A stretch of DNA of 64,000 nt from assembly GCA_008692225.1 (NCBI GenBank), contig VICG01000015.1, positions 699,001 to 763,000 on the forward strand, written 5' to 3'. Of the stretch, positions 13,276 through 23,431 are shown piece after piece. The DNA is from Monilinia fructicola (Eukaryota > Ascomycota > Leotiomycetes > Helotiales > Sclerotiniaceae). The translations under genes and the position numbers were made by a program. The notes below the pieces were generated by a model. That model worked only from the letters and a program-made list of their open reading frames with translations. It made no database searches and was not told the DNA's origin. The stretch's first letter is position 1; each line of letters opens with the position of its first letter.

Positions 13276-14559
13276 ATATTAATTCTCTTTAAGTGTAATA
13301 AAGAATATCTTAAAGGATAGTGTTAAGTTAATACAAACTTTTTTTAAAAAATAATAACATTAATTATTTACCTTAATTTTAGTAAATATACATTATAAAA
13401 AAAAACTTATTTTTGTTTTTATAATAAGCTAAAAAATATTTTATCTTTGTTTTATAAAAGCTTTATATATTTACTATTAATATTAAGAATAATATTATTA
13501 ATATATTATATTAATATAATCTTAATATTTGCTTAAAGTTTCTAGATTTATTTTTTTTATAATAAACAATTTATTCTTTAATTATTTTGTAATAAATCTA
13601 AAGTTTTTTAATTTAAAAAATTAAAATTTTTCATAATCTTTAATACAACCAAAACATTAGTTTTATACAACATAAATAAAAATAATAAAATTACTGTAAA
13701 CATATAATTTATATTAATTAACATAGTATCCTAAATTATTTAGCTATTAAAATCTATGCCTAATAAATCTATTCAGAAAAATTATAACACTTAAGTATTA
13801 TTTTTCAACAATCCCCTAAAAAAAATTAAAAAACTCTTTTAATCCTAAATCCACTTTTATTATTACAGATTTAGTTAATAAAACATCAAATCTAATTTAA
13901 TCTTTATTAATCTAACCCAAAGCAACAATATAAAATATTAATATATTCAATTGCTAATTTAGAATTAAAAGCAAAAATAAATTAAAAGATATAGATTATA
14001 AAAGAATCTATTAACAATTAAAAAATAATATAATTTCTAACAACAAAAAAATTAGCCAATATATAACAATTTATAAAAAATTACACCCAAATTTAATAGA
14101 GTATATTAAAATAATCGAAAAAAAAAAAGAGTTTATACAATAATAAAAAGAATTATAAACAAAAAGCAAAAATTCAATAAAAAAATTCGAAAAGTATTGA
14201 AGACTATAAAGTTATATTATAAAAAAACTTTAAAATAATCATAAAAAAGAAAACGAAATTATTTTTTAATAATAAATATGAATAATAATAAAGAATTGTT
14301 TACTAATAGATTTTTAAAATATAATAACTCAAACAAAAAAGAATAATGGAATGTTAAAAGTTTTAATAAAACCAATATATTAACTACGAAGTATTAAAAA
14401 ATAATTTAAAAGCCTATAAACAAAAAATTAATAAAAATGGAAAATAAGCCTATAAGATTGAAAATTATTATTGAAATATTATTTTCTTTAAAAAAAGTTG
14501 GGAAAGTTAAACTTGTAATAGATGAAAAAAGATATATATATATTAATATTGATTAATAA

Positions 14560-14900
14560 GGATAAAGGGGATTTTTTATAAGATATTCAAATTAAAGTTG
14601 AGATAAATGGTAAGGTATATATAAAATTCTAATTTAAATCTAAAAAGGAGATTAATGTAATAACAAAATAAACGTTTAGATTTAGAATAAAAATTATATA
14701 GTATTGTAAATCAATTTTTTAATAATATATTAATAATATACAAAGTATTTAAAAGTTTACTTTAAATAATTGGATTATAGTTGGTATAAAAAATTATTAA
14801 TAACTTTAAGTAAGCAAATTATAATAAATTATTGAAAGAATTATATTTGTTTTTTCTAAATAATATATTCAATAATTATAAGTATTTTATACAAAAAGGT
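14560..14900 (+). mobile_element. Possible retropepsin remnant of a second Gypsy copy
   Basis: A decayed plus-strand frame reads IQIKVEINGKVYIKF, then KEINVITK and FRFRIKII. This resembles the start of a Gypsy aspartic protease (a beta strand, then a DSGAEINVIT-type active-site stretch). The catalytic D-S/T-G is not preserved here. Because protease should precede RT, its position after the chromodomain at 13.1 kb suggests a second, truncated element. Assignment is tentative. Confidence 0.35.
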
Positions 14901-16026
14901 TTTATAAGTTAATTTAGATTCCCAATTGCAATATTGGTAATGTAATGTAACCAAAAACTAAAAATATTGTATTAGCAAAATATGGTTAAAAATTCAATTC
15001 TGTTTCAATTAATTATCAAAAGTTATAATTTAAGAAATTAAAGATTAATCATAAATAATTGGGATAATGTAATAAAAATTATAATTATCATTAAAAAAGA
15101 ATTTAAAAGAATTTTAATTGTTAGGGGATATAAAAAAAAAAATAATTAATGATATGATAATGTTAAAAGAAACTCTAAAGAAAAAGAAGGGTACCGAAAT
15201 CATCAATAAATTAAAAGGATATATATTATTAATATCAATAAATAAAGAAATAATTTATATTATTAATATTTAACCTAAATGAAAAAAAGAGTTATAGGAT
15301 TATTAACAAATAATAATTAAAAACATAAAAAAATATATAATTAAATAAAATAATTATTGTTAAATATAAATAAAATATATAAATTTTTTATTATTAAAGA
15401 AATATTATATAAAATACAAATATATACACTAGAATAAGTTTATGTATATAATAGGGAAGCTGAAATACATAATAAATTCCATAGATTTTGTTATATTAAA
15501 AATTTAATATATAAAACCTTTATATAGGAGTAAATATAATTTTGTTAAAGCTAAATTTTGATTTAAAATAATATTTAAATTATATTTAAAAATAATCTAA
15601 TTTTTTTTAACATTTAATTTCATCAGATTAGCGTTAAACTAATAAAATTAGTACCAAAATTAATAATAACAAATTTAAACTAAAAGTATACCTTCAGAAT
15701 CACTACCTTTTATATAAGATAAATAATTTATACCAACAATAAATCTAATAATAAAAGAATTAATTTATAATCTTAAAAAATAGTAAAAGCGTATATAATC
15801 TCTATTATTAGATAAAAAAAGGTTTTATAGTAATAAATAATAAAAAGTATAATAAAATAATATCAAAAGAATATAATATAGGGTTTATTTGTATTATTTG
15901 AAATTTATAATTATTAATTTATATTTTTTTTAAAATATTGCATTTTGCAATAAGTTAAAATGCTAGAAATATAGATTATTTATATTAATTATAAGGATAT
16001 AGGTTTATTTTCTTAAAGGGTACAAT

Positions 16027-16179
16027 TATTACACTACAATGGTTACACCATGGATATACAGCATAACCATCAATCATATAACACAATTAATGTATAATTA
16101 GTCAGCAATTAGTATATAGCCTTAGCTCATAGTATAATAATAACGTTGTCTTCTTTTCTCACATTAAATCGTACCAATT
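16027..16179 (+). repeat. LTR copy, right
   Basis: Partner of 5204-5356 at a constant offset of 10,823 bp, gapless, with transitions only. It starts TATTACACT where the left copy has TGTTACGCC, but keeps GC bases at its 3' part that the left copy lost. The inner palindrome ATGGT-TAC-ACCAT (16039-16051) is intact. A purine run AAAGGG precedes it, as a polypurine tract would. I find no matching target duplication outside the pair, so one intact insertion is not proven. Confidence 0.7.
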
Positions 16180-17372
16180 CTATTTTGTTTTTTGATGTTT
16201 TTAGTGTTTATAATTTAATATTTTTATTTTAAATTTTTCAAAAATATCATAATTCGATTTTTGTATTATATTGAAAAAATAAAAAATAAAAAATAAAAAA
16301 GATTTAAAACAAAAATAAAATAATTAAAAAAGTATTATATCATAATAATATTAATAGACAAAAATATTAATAAAATAAATATATAAGGAAATAATATAAA
16401 AATAATGTTTAATTAAAAAAACTTATTCTAAATTGAATTTAAATAATCATTTGAAAATTTTAAAGAATTTGAAAAATAAAGTTAAATTGAAATTAAAAGA
16501 TATAATTATATAATATATTATATAAGAATAAAATATTTTAATTATTATAATAAAAGTTAACTATATATAAGTTTTTTTGAAATATAAAATTATATAATTG
16601 TTTTAAATAAAATTTTTATAGTTTAAATTATCAATTTTCTATAATGATTAGTATATGAAAAATAATACTAATATCAAAAAATAAATCCTTTAAATTCGAT
16701 ATTCAATCGAATATATAATATATCTTTATTTTATTTTGATAATAATCTTAATTTATTTATATATGTGATAAAAAACCCTTTTTATAAAAAAAATTATATA
16801 TTATATAATATAGAAATAATAAACTTTTCTTATATTTTTTATAATATACTTATTATTTCTTCTATTATAAAATTCTTAAATTTTTTAATAAATATAAGGT
16901 TTTTAATTAATATTTATATAATATTTTATTCTTTTATCAAATTATCTTTAGTTTATTGTAATAAAACTATTTTTAATAAATGTTTTTTTAATTATTAAAT
17001 TTTAATAGATTATATTTAATATAATCTTTCGTTCTTTATAAAAGATTTTAGTTTTTTTTATTACTTAAAGTTTTATGCTATTGAAAAATATTATTTAAAT
17101 AGAAAATACTTATTTTTTTATAATTAATAAGAAGTTATTTAATTTTTTATAATAATTAAATATACCTCTTTAAAATTATAATTAATATTTAAATACATTT
17201 CATTTTTATAAGTTTTCTTCTTCTAATACTATGTAAAATTACTAAAAATATATAATATTTAAACTTTATATTATAATATTGATAGGTTTTTTATTGATTG
17301 ATTTTATTGGTTCATTTTCGACTTTTTGAAAAGCGTATAAGATACAGGGACGTGCATGATACAGGGAGCTCG

Positions 17373-17374
<2 letters not shown>

Positions 17375-17424
<50 letters not shown>

Positions 17425-17433
17425 TATACACAT

Positions 17434-17470
<37 letters not shown>

Positions 17471-17560
17471 TACACACATACACACACATACACACACACA
17501 TACATACACACAAAAAAGAAAAAGAAAAAGAGAATAGATTCATAAGATAAAAAGAAGAAA

Positions 17561-17620
<60 letters not shown>
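17375..17620 (+). repeat. TA, CA/TACA and AAC microsatellites
   Basis: TA repeats at 17375-17418 run into mixed ACAC/TACA repeats to about 17512. After an A/G-rich spacer follow about 20 AAC units (17562-17620). They mark the right edge of the AT island. Long open frames across them on both strands are repeat artefacts. Confidence 0.9.
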
Positions 17621-17901
17621 AAAAAACATTCACCAGCCGCTCCTCCCATCCCAAACTCCCATCCCCCAATAATCCATTTCCAGACTCGGACTTGCGATTC
17701 GCGCCAAGATGAAAATAAAAGACATGTTTTCCTCCTCCCTTCCCTTTCCTCTGCTCCTTCCTCCTTCCTCCTTCCCCAAAACTTCCCCGGTCCCCAAAAC
17801 TTCCCCGGTCCCCAAAACTTCCCCCTTCCCCCTTCCCCCTTCCTCCTTCCTCCTTCCCCAAAACTTCCCCCTTCCCCCTCCCCCCTTCCCACATCCCCCC
17901 T

Positions 17902-18266
17902 CTAAACAACCCTAACCGGCGCAGGCATAACCGTCTGATCCGAACAATCCTCCACATGACAACACGTCATATTCGCCGCATACTCCAGATCGACATCGCA
18001 GTCGACGCCGTGAGGGTAGGGCGCAGGGTTACTGACGCACAGGGTTCCGGCGGTGAGGTCGTCGTATTCGCAGCAGGTCCAGTGGCACTGTGGGGGTTAG
18101 GACGAAGGCGGGAGCGCGGGAGGGAGGGAGGGACTTACGGTTCCCTGGTCTCCGCCTCCGCCTCCTTGGGGGGTACGCCTTGTGGGTTGGGGATGGAGAG
18201 GGTGGGGGTGATGAGGAGGAGGAGGAGGAGGGGTAATGTGAGGAGGGTTTGGGTGAGGAAGTGCAT
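17902..18266 (-). CDS. Small cysteine-rich secreted protein
   Basis: Exon 1 starts at 18266 and encodes a clear signal peptide: MHFLTQTLL, a Leu run, then TPTLSIPNP. Exon 2 (18087 down to 17902) encodes a 61-residue cysteine-rich body beginning CHWTCCEYDD, with eight cysteines in the pattern C-x3-CC, C, C, CC, C. The acceptor is CCTAACCCCCACAG, with a good branch site. Two joins are possible. The strong donor GTAAGT (exon end 18139) is out of frame with the cysteine body by one base. The weak donor GTACCC (exon end 18177) is in frame and gives 91 residues. A missing C in the C6 run (18168-18173 on the plus strand) would also restore the strong donor. Family unknown; size, signal and cysteines fit a secreted effector-like protein. 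It lies about 600 bp from the AT island. Confidence 0.65.
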
Positions 18267-18763
18267 TTTGGGGGGGGGAGGGGGGGGTTCTTTCTTTCTT
18301 CGGTGGAAGGGATAGGGTAGGTTTGGTTGTGATGAGAATGAAGATTAATTTGTGAAGGAGGACTTATAGTGATGATGTGCTTTGGTACAAAATGGTGCGA
18401 GAGCACTCGATATATATATATATATATATGATTTATTCCATCCCTCGTCTCAATCGAAACAAATCCAGCCCCAAAAATCAAAACATCACGAGTACCAATA
18501 CCGTGACCTTATCTTACATTCCGCGCAGTGATCGTGGGACCACTAACCATATATCCCGAGGAATGTGGTGGAAATGTGGTGGGAAGGAAAAAGGAAACAG
18601 GGAAAAAAAAGGCCAACGGAAACGGAAAGAGAAACAAAAACACAAAAAGTAAAAGTAAACGGATATCACCGAAAATACATTCCTACACAATACAATACGA
18701 CATCGTAACTCGACGCCATCGAAGCTTTATGGGTATTTCTTTGATTCTATATGTATGCTAGAC
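18267..18763. other. Spacer between secreted protein and kinase
   Basis: Contains a short TA repeat (18409-18429) and A-rich sequence. It is the upstream region of the cysteine-rich gene and the downstream region of the kinase. No gene is seen. Confidence 0.5.
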
Positions 18764-19858
18764 TTAATGATTTGAATTGAGTTTCTCGACAAAGAATGCA
18801 TGGTTCAATGACTAAATGTTCAGGGTTAGCGAAGTGCCCGTTCATCCCTGCTTTTACGGAATTTGATCGACTCACCTGATCCGCAGTTAATCTATCACCA
18901 CTCTCATAAATGACTAAATTGGCAACCAAATCCTTTCCATCCTCTTCAACATTCGGCAATAATTCGTCCCATGATTTACTTGGGAAGATATTCCACCATT
19001 GAAATGGATTGGTTTTCCACTTCATTGCCTCGGGCCACGTTTTCTCGGTTGGTGTTCCCAAAGTCTTGAACATACTTAAGATTAATCCTAATTGATTCCC
19101 ATCTTCATCACCTCGTCGACTCTCAAGTAGTGGGGTGGGTGGCGAGCGGAGACATTCGGCGAGAAGAACACCAGTTGACCAGAGATCGAGGGATGTTGTG
19201 TATGATGTGTTGGAGAAGAGTGTTTCAGGTCCACGATAGCATGTAGTACCAACTTCCAGGCATTTTTGGTCGACAGGTTCAGCGGATGAGGAAATGCTTG
19301 GGTGCCATGCAGTGCCAAAATCTGTAATGATGATAGGATCTGATCCATTGATATCTCGAGGTAAGAGAATATTGGATGGTGATATATCACGATGAATTAT
19401 TTGTTCTGCGTGAAGATATGCAAGTCCGGAGAATAAGTCTTTGAAAATCTTTTTGGTTGTACGTATATCGAGACCATTTCTACTTGTTGATAGTAGATCT
19501 GATAACGTGTATGGCATATATGGTAACAGCAGAACCAATCTGGATTCTTGATCATAAATTGTTTTGTGAAGTGAAATTATGGAAGGGTGTGAGAGCTTTT
19601 TGAGAAGAGCAATTTCACGAGTAGGAGAATGTGGTTCCATGTTGTGTGTGTTTCTGTGATGACTTTTAATGCATAGGAACCCTCATCGGTATCACACCTA
19701 TAGACTTGGGAAACAGCACCACTAGAGATGTGATGACAGTTTTTATAGGAACCTATGGTGATACCGGGGCTTTTTGGTGAAGAAAGGGTTTCTGAGAAGG
19801 GGCTTTTGCCATTTGGTTCAGTGAGAGTATCAGGATTACATAGAGCATCATAGGCAGA
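18764..19858 (-). pseudogene. CDK-type Ser/Thr protein kinase with a 2-nt frame break
   Basis: Kinase motifs in order on the minus strand: a glycine-loop-like ISSGAVSQVYRC and ALKVI with the ATP-binding Lys (upstream frame), PTREIALLKKL (helix C Glu), HRDISPSNILL (catalytic loop), DFGTAW, the GTTCYRGPE activation-segment end, and LDLWSTGVLLAE. A 64-nt intron at 18812-18875 (GTGAGT..GCTAAC..TTTAG) leads to the last 15 residues, beginning SLNHAFF and ending at the stop 18764-18766. The 5' exon begins after an AATATAG acceptor at 19859. The ALKVI frame and the PTREIALLKK frame differ by two bases. The break falls at a TG/CA dinucleotide run (19643-19650), so one repeat unit too many would explain it. 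The set resembles fungal Csk1-like CDK-activating kinases (HRDI, short activation loop); that naming is inference. It could be a true pseudogene or a consensus error. Confidence 0.7.
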
Positions 19859-20678
19859 CTATATTTTGTGTTAGCAACGAAGCGAGTATAAGATGAAAGT
19901 AACAAGTTATCAACTTGAGGGTAAAAATATATTTCTTGGTAAATTAAGGAAGATAGGAAAATATATGATAGAGAGGCATATGGTAGTTGAAGAGGAAAGA
20001 GAATTAAAAGGCATAATAGAAGAGAGGTATAGTAAAAGAGAGGTACAATAAAAGAGAGGTATACTAGAAGAGAGGTGTTATAAAAGAAAGATGTCATAGA
20101 AGAGAGGCATTATGGAAAAGAGGTGTAATAGAAGAAAATATGATGAAACAAAAATATAATAGAGGAAAGATATAATAGAAGAGAAATGCATCAAAAGAAA
20201 GGTGTAAATATAAAGATGTATTATAAAGAAAGAAGAAGAAGTGTAATAGAATAGAAAGAAGGTATATTAGAAAAAAGAGATGTAAAAAAGGAAAGATATA
20301 GTAGAGAATATAATAGAAAAGGAGTATAATAATAAAAAGGTATACTAGTAAAGAAGCATAACGAATGATAAATATATATAAGAAATGTATGGTCATTAAC
20401 AGGCATAGTATGAAAGGTGGAATAGGAGAAGCTTGTGATGATAGGAGAAATGCATAATAGCCAAAAGGCATGAAAGGATAAATATATGACGACTGAAAAG
20501 GCATGAAAACCAAAAGACATAACAACCAAAAGGCATAAGAGGAGAAGCATGTAGGAAGTAAAAGGCCATGCATGGCAACTGAAGCCATGATAGAAGAAGA
20601 CATCAAAGCAAAAGAGTTCCAGATAGATTGCTCACGTGCCAATAAATACAACCGAAGCCATCAAACTACTGCACTCAC
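19859..20678 (-). repeat. Degenerate minisatellite, possibly inside a long intron
   Basis: Imperfect repeats of about 12-20 bp on the plus strand: AGAGAGGTATAATAAA-like units (19980-20380) and AAAGGCATAA/GCATGAAA-like units (20440-20560). On the minus strand this is pyrimidine-rich and open in long frames through lack of stops. It ends at the kinase acceptor at 19859 and begins at a GTGAGT donor (20673-20678), so it can be read as one 820-bp intron. Confidence 0.45.
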
Positions 20679-20783
20679 TCTTGACAAGGAAGAATTAAAA
20701 GCATCCAATTCTCTCTCGAAAGCGGTTTTCTGAATATTACCACCAAGACCACCGACTGAAAGATATTTCTTCCTATGGTGCAT
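20679..20783 (-). CDS. Possible first exon of the kinase gene
   Basis: An ATG at 20783 opens 35 codons (MHHRKKYLSVGG..FNSSLSR) ending at a good GTGAGT donor in phase 0. That phase matches the acceptor at 19859. No kinase motif is expected this far N-terminal, so support is only the splice phase and codon-like composition. The true start could be elsewhere. Confidence 0.35.
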
Positions 20784-22905
20784 CAGATGGATTAGTGGGA
20801 TGATTCGTTTATATATACATATATATATACATATATATATATATCTATCTGTATATATAATATATATACTTGGTTGGAATGGTGTAACTGTACAGTTTTG
20901 AAATATTATCATATCTTTCAGATGCTGTGAGCTCTTGTTTCCAATCTGTCGTTGGGTTCATGATGTTTTTTGTTGTCTTTGGATTTGGATTTGGACTTGG
21001 ATTGAATTTGAATTGTATTGTATTGTATTATGTTGTATTGTATCAATATTGATGTTGGGTATGAATGAATAAAGGTAGGGTTAGGTAAGGTAAGGTAAGG
21101 CAAGGCAAGGTAAGGTAAGGAGGTAAAGAAGGTATTAGGTAATACTCAATTGAAATAAATGATTGGATCAAACTGAACTGAACTGAACTGAACTGAACTG
21201 AATTGATTATAAACGATTATAAATAGAGCCAAAAAGTCTATTTCATCGAATGATGTAAGCAGAGCAGTAGCAGTAGCAGTAGCAGTAGCAGTAGCAGTAG
21301 CAGTAGCAGTAGCAGTAGCAGTAGCAGTAGCAGTAGCAGTAGTAGCAGTGGCAAGACCTAATAGGTAAAGGGAAGAAGGACTAGAGTATTCTGTGCTGGA
21401 GTCCGTAGATACCTCCAGAGTCCATACTGTATCTAAGAGGAGGTAAGGCTGTAAACCTTATGATCCGAGGCTTTTGGGTTTCAATACGAGTGAGATCTTT
21501 GCTTGGATGGCTGATGACTGTACAGCAAGTAGTAGTCCGGAGTACAGTATCGGGTTATCGGGTTATCGCTTAAAGTTCGGATGTTTCTCTTTTTGTCAAG
21601 ATAGACTCGAGTAATAAGATGAGATGAGAAAGAAATGAGGAGGATGAGAACTTGGAACCTTGGAAATATTATGAATATCTAATTAGGAAGGTAGGCACTA
21701 GGTAGTTCTATATAAACTAGAGTCCGATACTTGTACAAACTAGATGGATGAGTGTATAAAATGGATCTATTGAATATGGAGAGATGAGAAAGGATAGATG
21801 AGAAAGATTAGATGAGAAAAAGGTTAGATGAGAAAAAGGTTCTTGAATGACTAATACTCGACTTTGGCTATACAGTATTCAACACATTTACAATCTATAC
21901 AGACGCGGGAGTATATATACACTGTAGGTACCTCCGGGGCTAGTAGTTCAATAATATCATGGATATTATAAAGATTATTCAAAAGATTTCCCTTTTTGGT
22001 TATTTCTAGCATAATCGAACACCTGATCCTTTCTCTGGATCTAAATCCAAAAGTTGAAAGGGATTACCTAGGTAATTTCATTCATTCGTCATTGATCATT
22101 GATCATTCATTCCTTCCTTCCTTGTTCATCATTTCATCATCATTCATTAGCTCAATTCAAATCATATCACGTGTGACGAAACTTGCACTTGCACTTGCAC
22201 TTGCACTTGCATTGTTCGTTTTGTTCTGCATGAACTCTCAACAGGGATTTTGGAAGGAGAAATACCGTTGGACTCATTCGCATGCATATATGCTCCGTAC
22301 AGTAGGGAGTATCAGTCAGACAGGAATAATAATCATAAGCACCTCGTAGTTGGATAAACGTAAGTTGGTCGATATACCTACCTGGTATTTAATATATATA
22401 CTCCAACCGTTTTACGCATAAATCTAGAAGAGAAAAGAAAAACCCAAGAAAAAGCTTGGACCAATTAATTCTAAAAGAGCCGCTTCCCGCTTTCTACGGA
22501 GTCGGGTACTGTACTCCTAAGCTTCTTCTCCCTTTTTACCTTTCCTTTGCTTTTAGGGTGAGTGAGTTATTACCATATTAGGTTAATCATAAGAAAGAGA
22601 GAGAGAGAGACTTCTAGTGAGAAAGAGAGGTTTGGTTGGGTGGTTGGCTTATTATTATTGTTGTTATTATAAATATCATAATAATTATAATTATAATAAT
22701 TATAATAATTATAATAATAATTATAATTATGATATAATAATAACTATAATTATTATTACCATCTCCTATCTAGATAATTAAATCGTTAAAAGGAAGGAAT
22801 CCTAGAGAACATCTATAAGGTTAATTATTCCGAAAGTAAGATTAGTAATAAATATTATTTTATAAATATTTTAATTCTATTAAAGAGAGATAATAAGGGA
22901 TAATA

Positions 22906-22937
<32 letters not shown>

Positions 22938-23431
22938 CTTATATATTTATATACTTAGATATTTATATATTTATATACTTAGATATTTATATATTTATAT
23001 GTTTTATATACTTATATACTTATATATATACATATATACTTATATATACACACATATACATATATATAAATAATACCTAATTATTTATACTTATTATTTA
23101 CTTATTTCTTTATTTACTGATTTATTACTTAATTCCTTACCTACTTACCTCCCTCCTACCTCCCTCCTACTTACATGTATAATAAATGACCTCTTCACTC
23201 TTCATCTTCATTTACCATCATTATTTACAATACAGATCAAGTCAAGTCAGGTCTCAATATCAACATCAATCCCAATACCCATCCCTTCAAATACAATTAC
23301 CGACCAAAGAGAGAATCGCTTCTACAATACCCATTCATACTTCCGCTACCTGCCATATGACTATGAACAATAATCATTTGTCCTACAGATGAACAACTTA
23401 TTGAAAAGTTGAAATTACAACAACGAACATC
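20784..23431. other. Intergenic, microsatellite-rich
   Basis: No supportable gene. It holds TGAAC repeats (21171-21205), about 13 CAGTAG units (21264-21343), CTTGCA repeats (22184-22213), ATA/AATT-rich tracts (22650-22760) and TA/TATTTATA tracts (22900-23080). The last 250 bases before 23432 are C/A-rich and probably form the Syp1 leader. Confidence 0.5.

Larger units (their letters stand above)
4990..17290. mobile_element. 12.3-kb AT-rich, RIP-like transposon island
   Basis: The sequence is overwhelmingly A and T from about 4,990 to 17,290, with TA-rich words and frequent TAA/TAG, unlike both flanks. Coding remnants of a retrotransposon can still be read, but they are full of stops at positions where CAA, CAG or TGG would be expected. 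The two LTR copies within it differ only by transitions. That is the signature of RIP-type C-to-T mutation on either strand. No intact open frame longer than about 90 codons exists. Subfeatures are listed separately. The parts at 5.4-7.1, 8.5-10.4 and 13.3-16.0 kb are too decayed for me to assign with confidence. Confidence 0.85.

Noticed and set aside
5199..16184. Five-base target duplication around the LTR pair
   Set aside because: Flanks (ATTCT on the left, CTATT on the right) do not match, so a single insertion cannot be shown.
17304..17957. 217-codon minus-strand open frame
   Set aside because: It runs through TA, CA and AAC microsatellites (poly-Val, poly-Tyr/Ile) and has no domain.
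20094..20651. 185-codon hydrophobic minus-strand frame resembling a membrane protein
   Set aside because: Composition comes from pyrimidine-rich degenerate repeats; more likely intron or intergenic.
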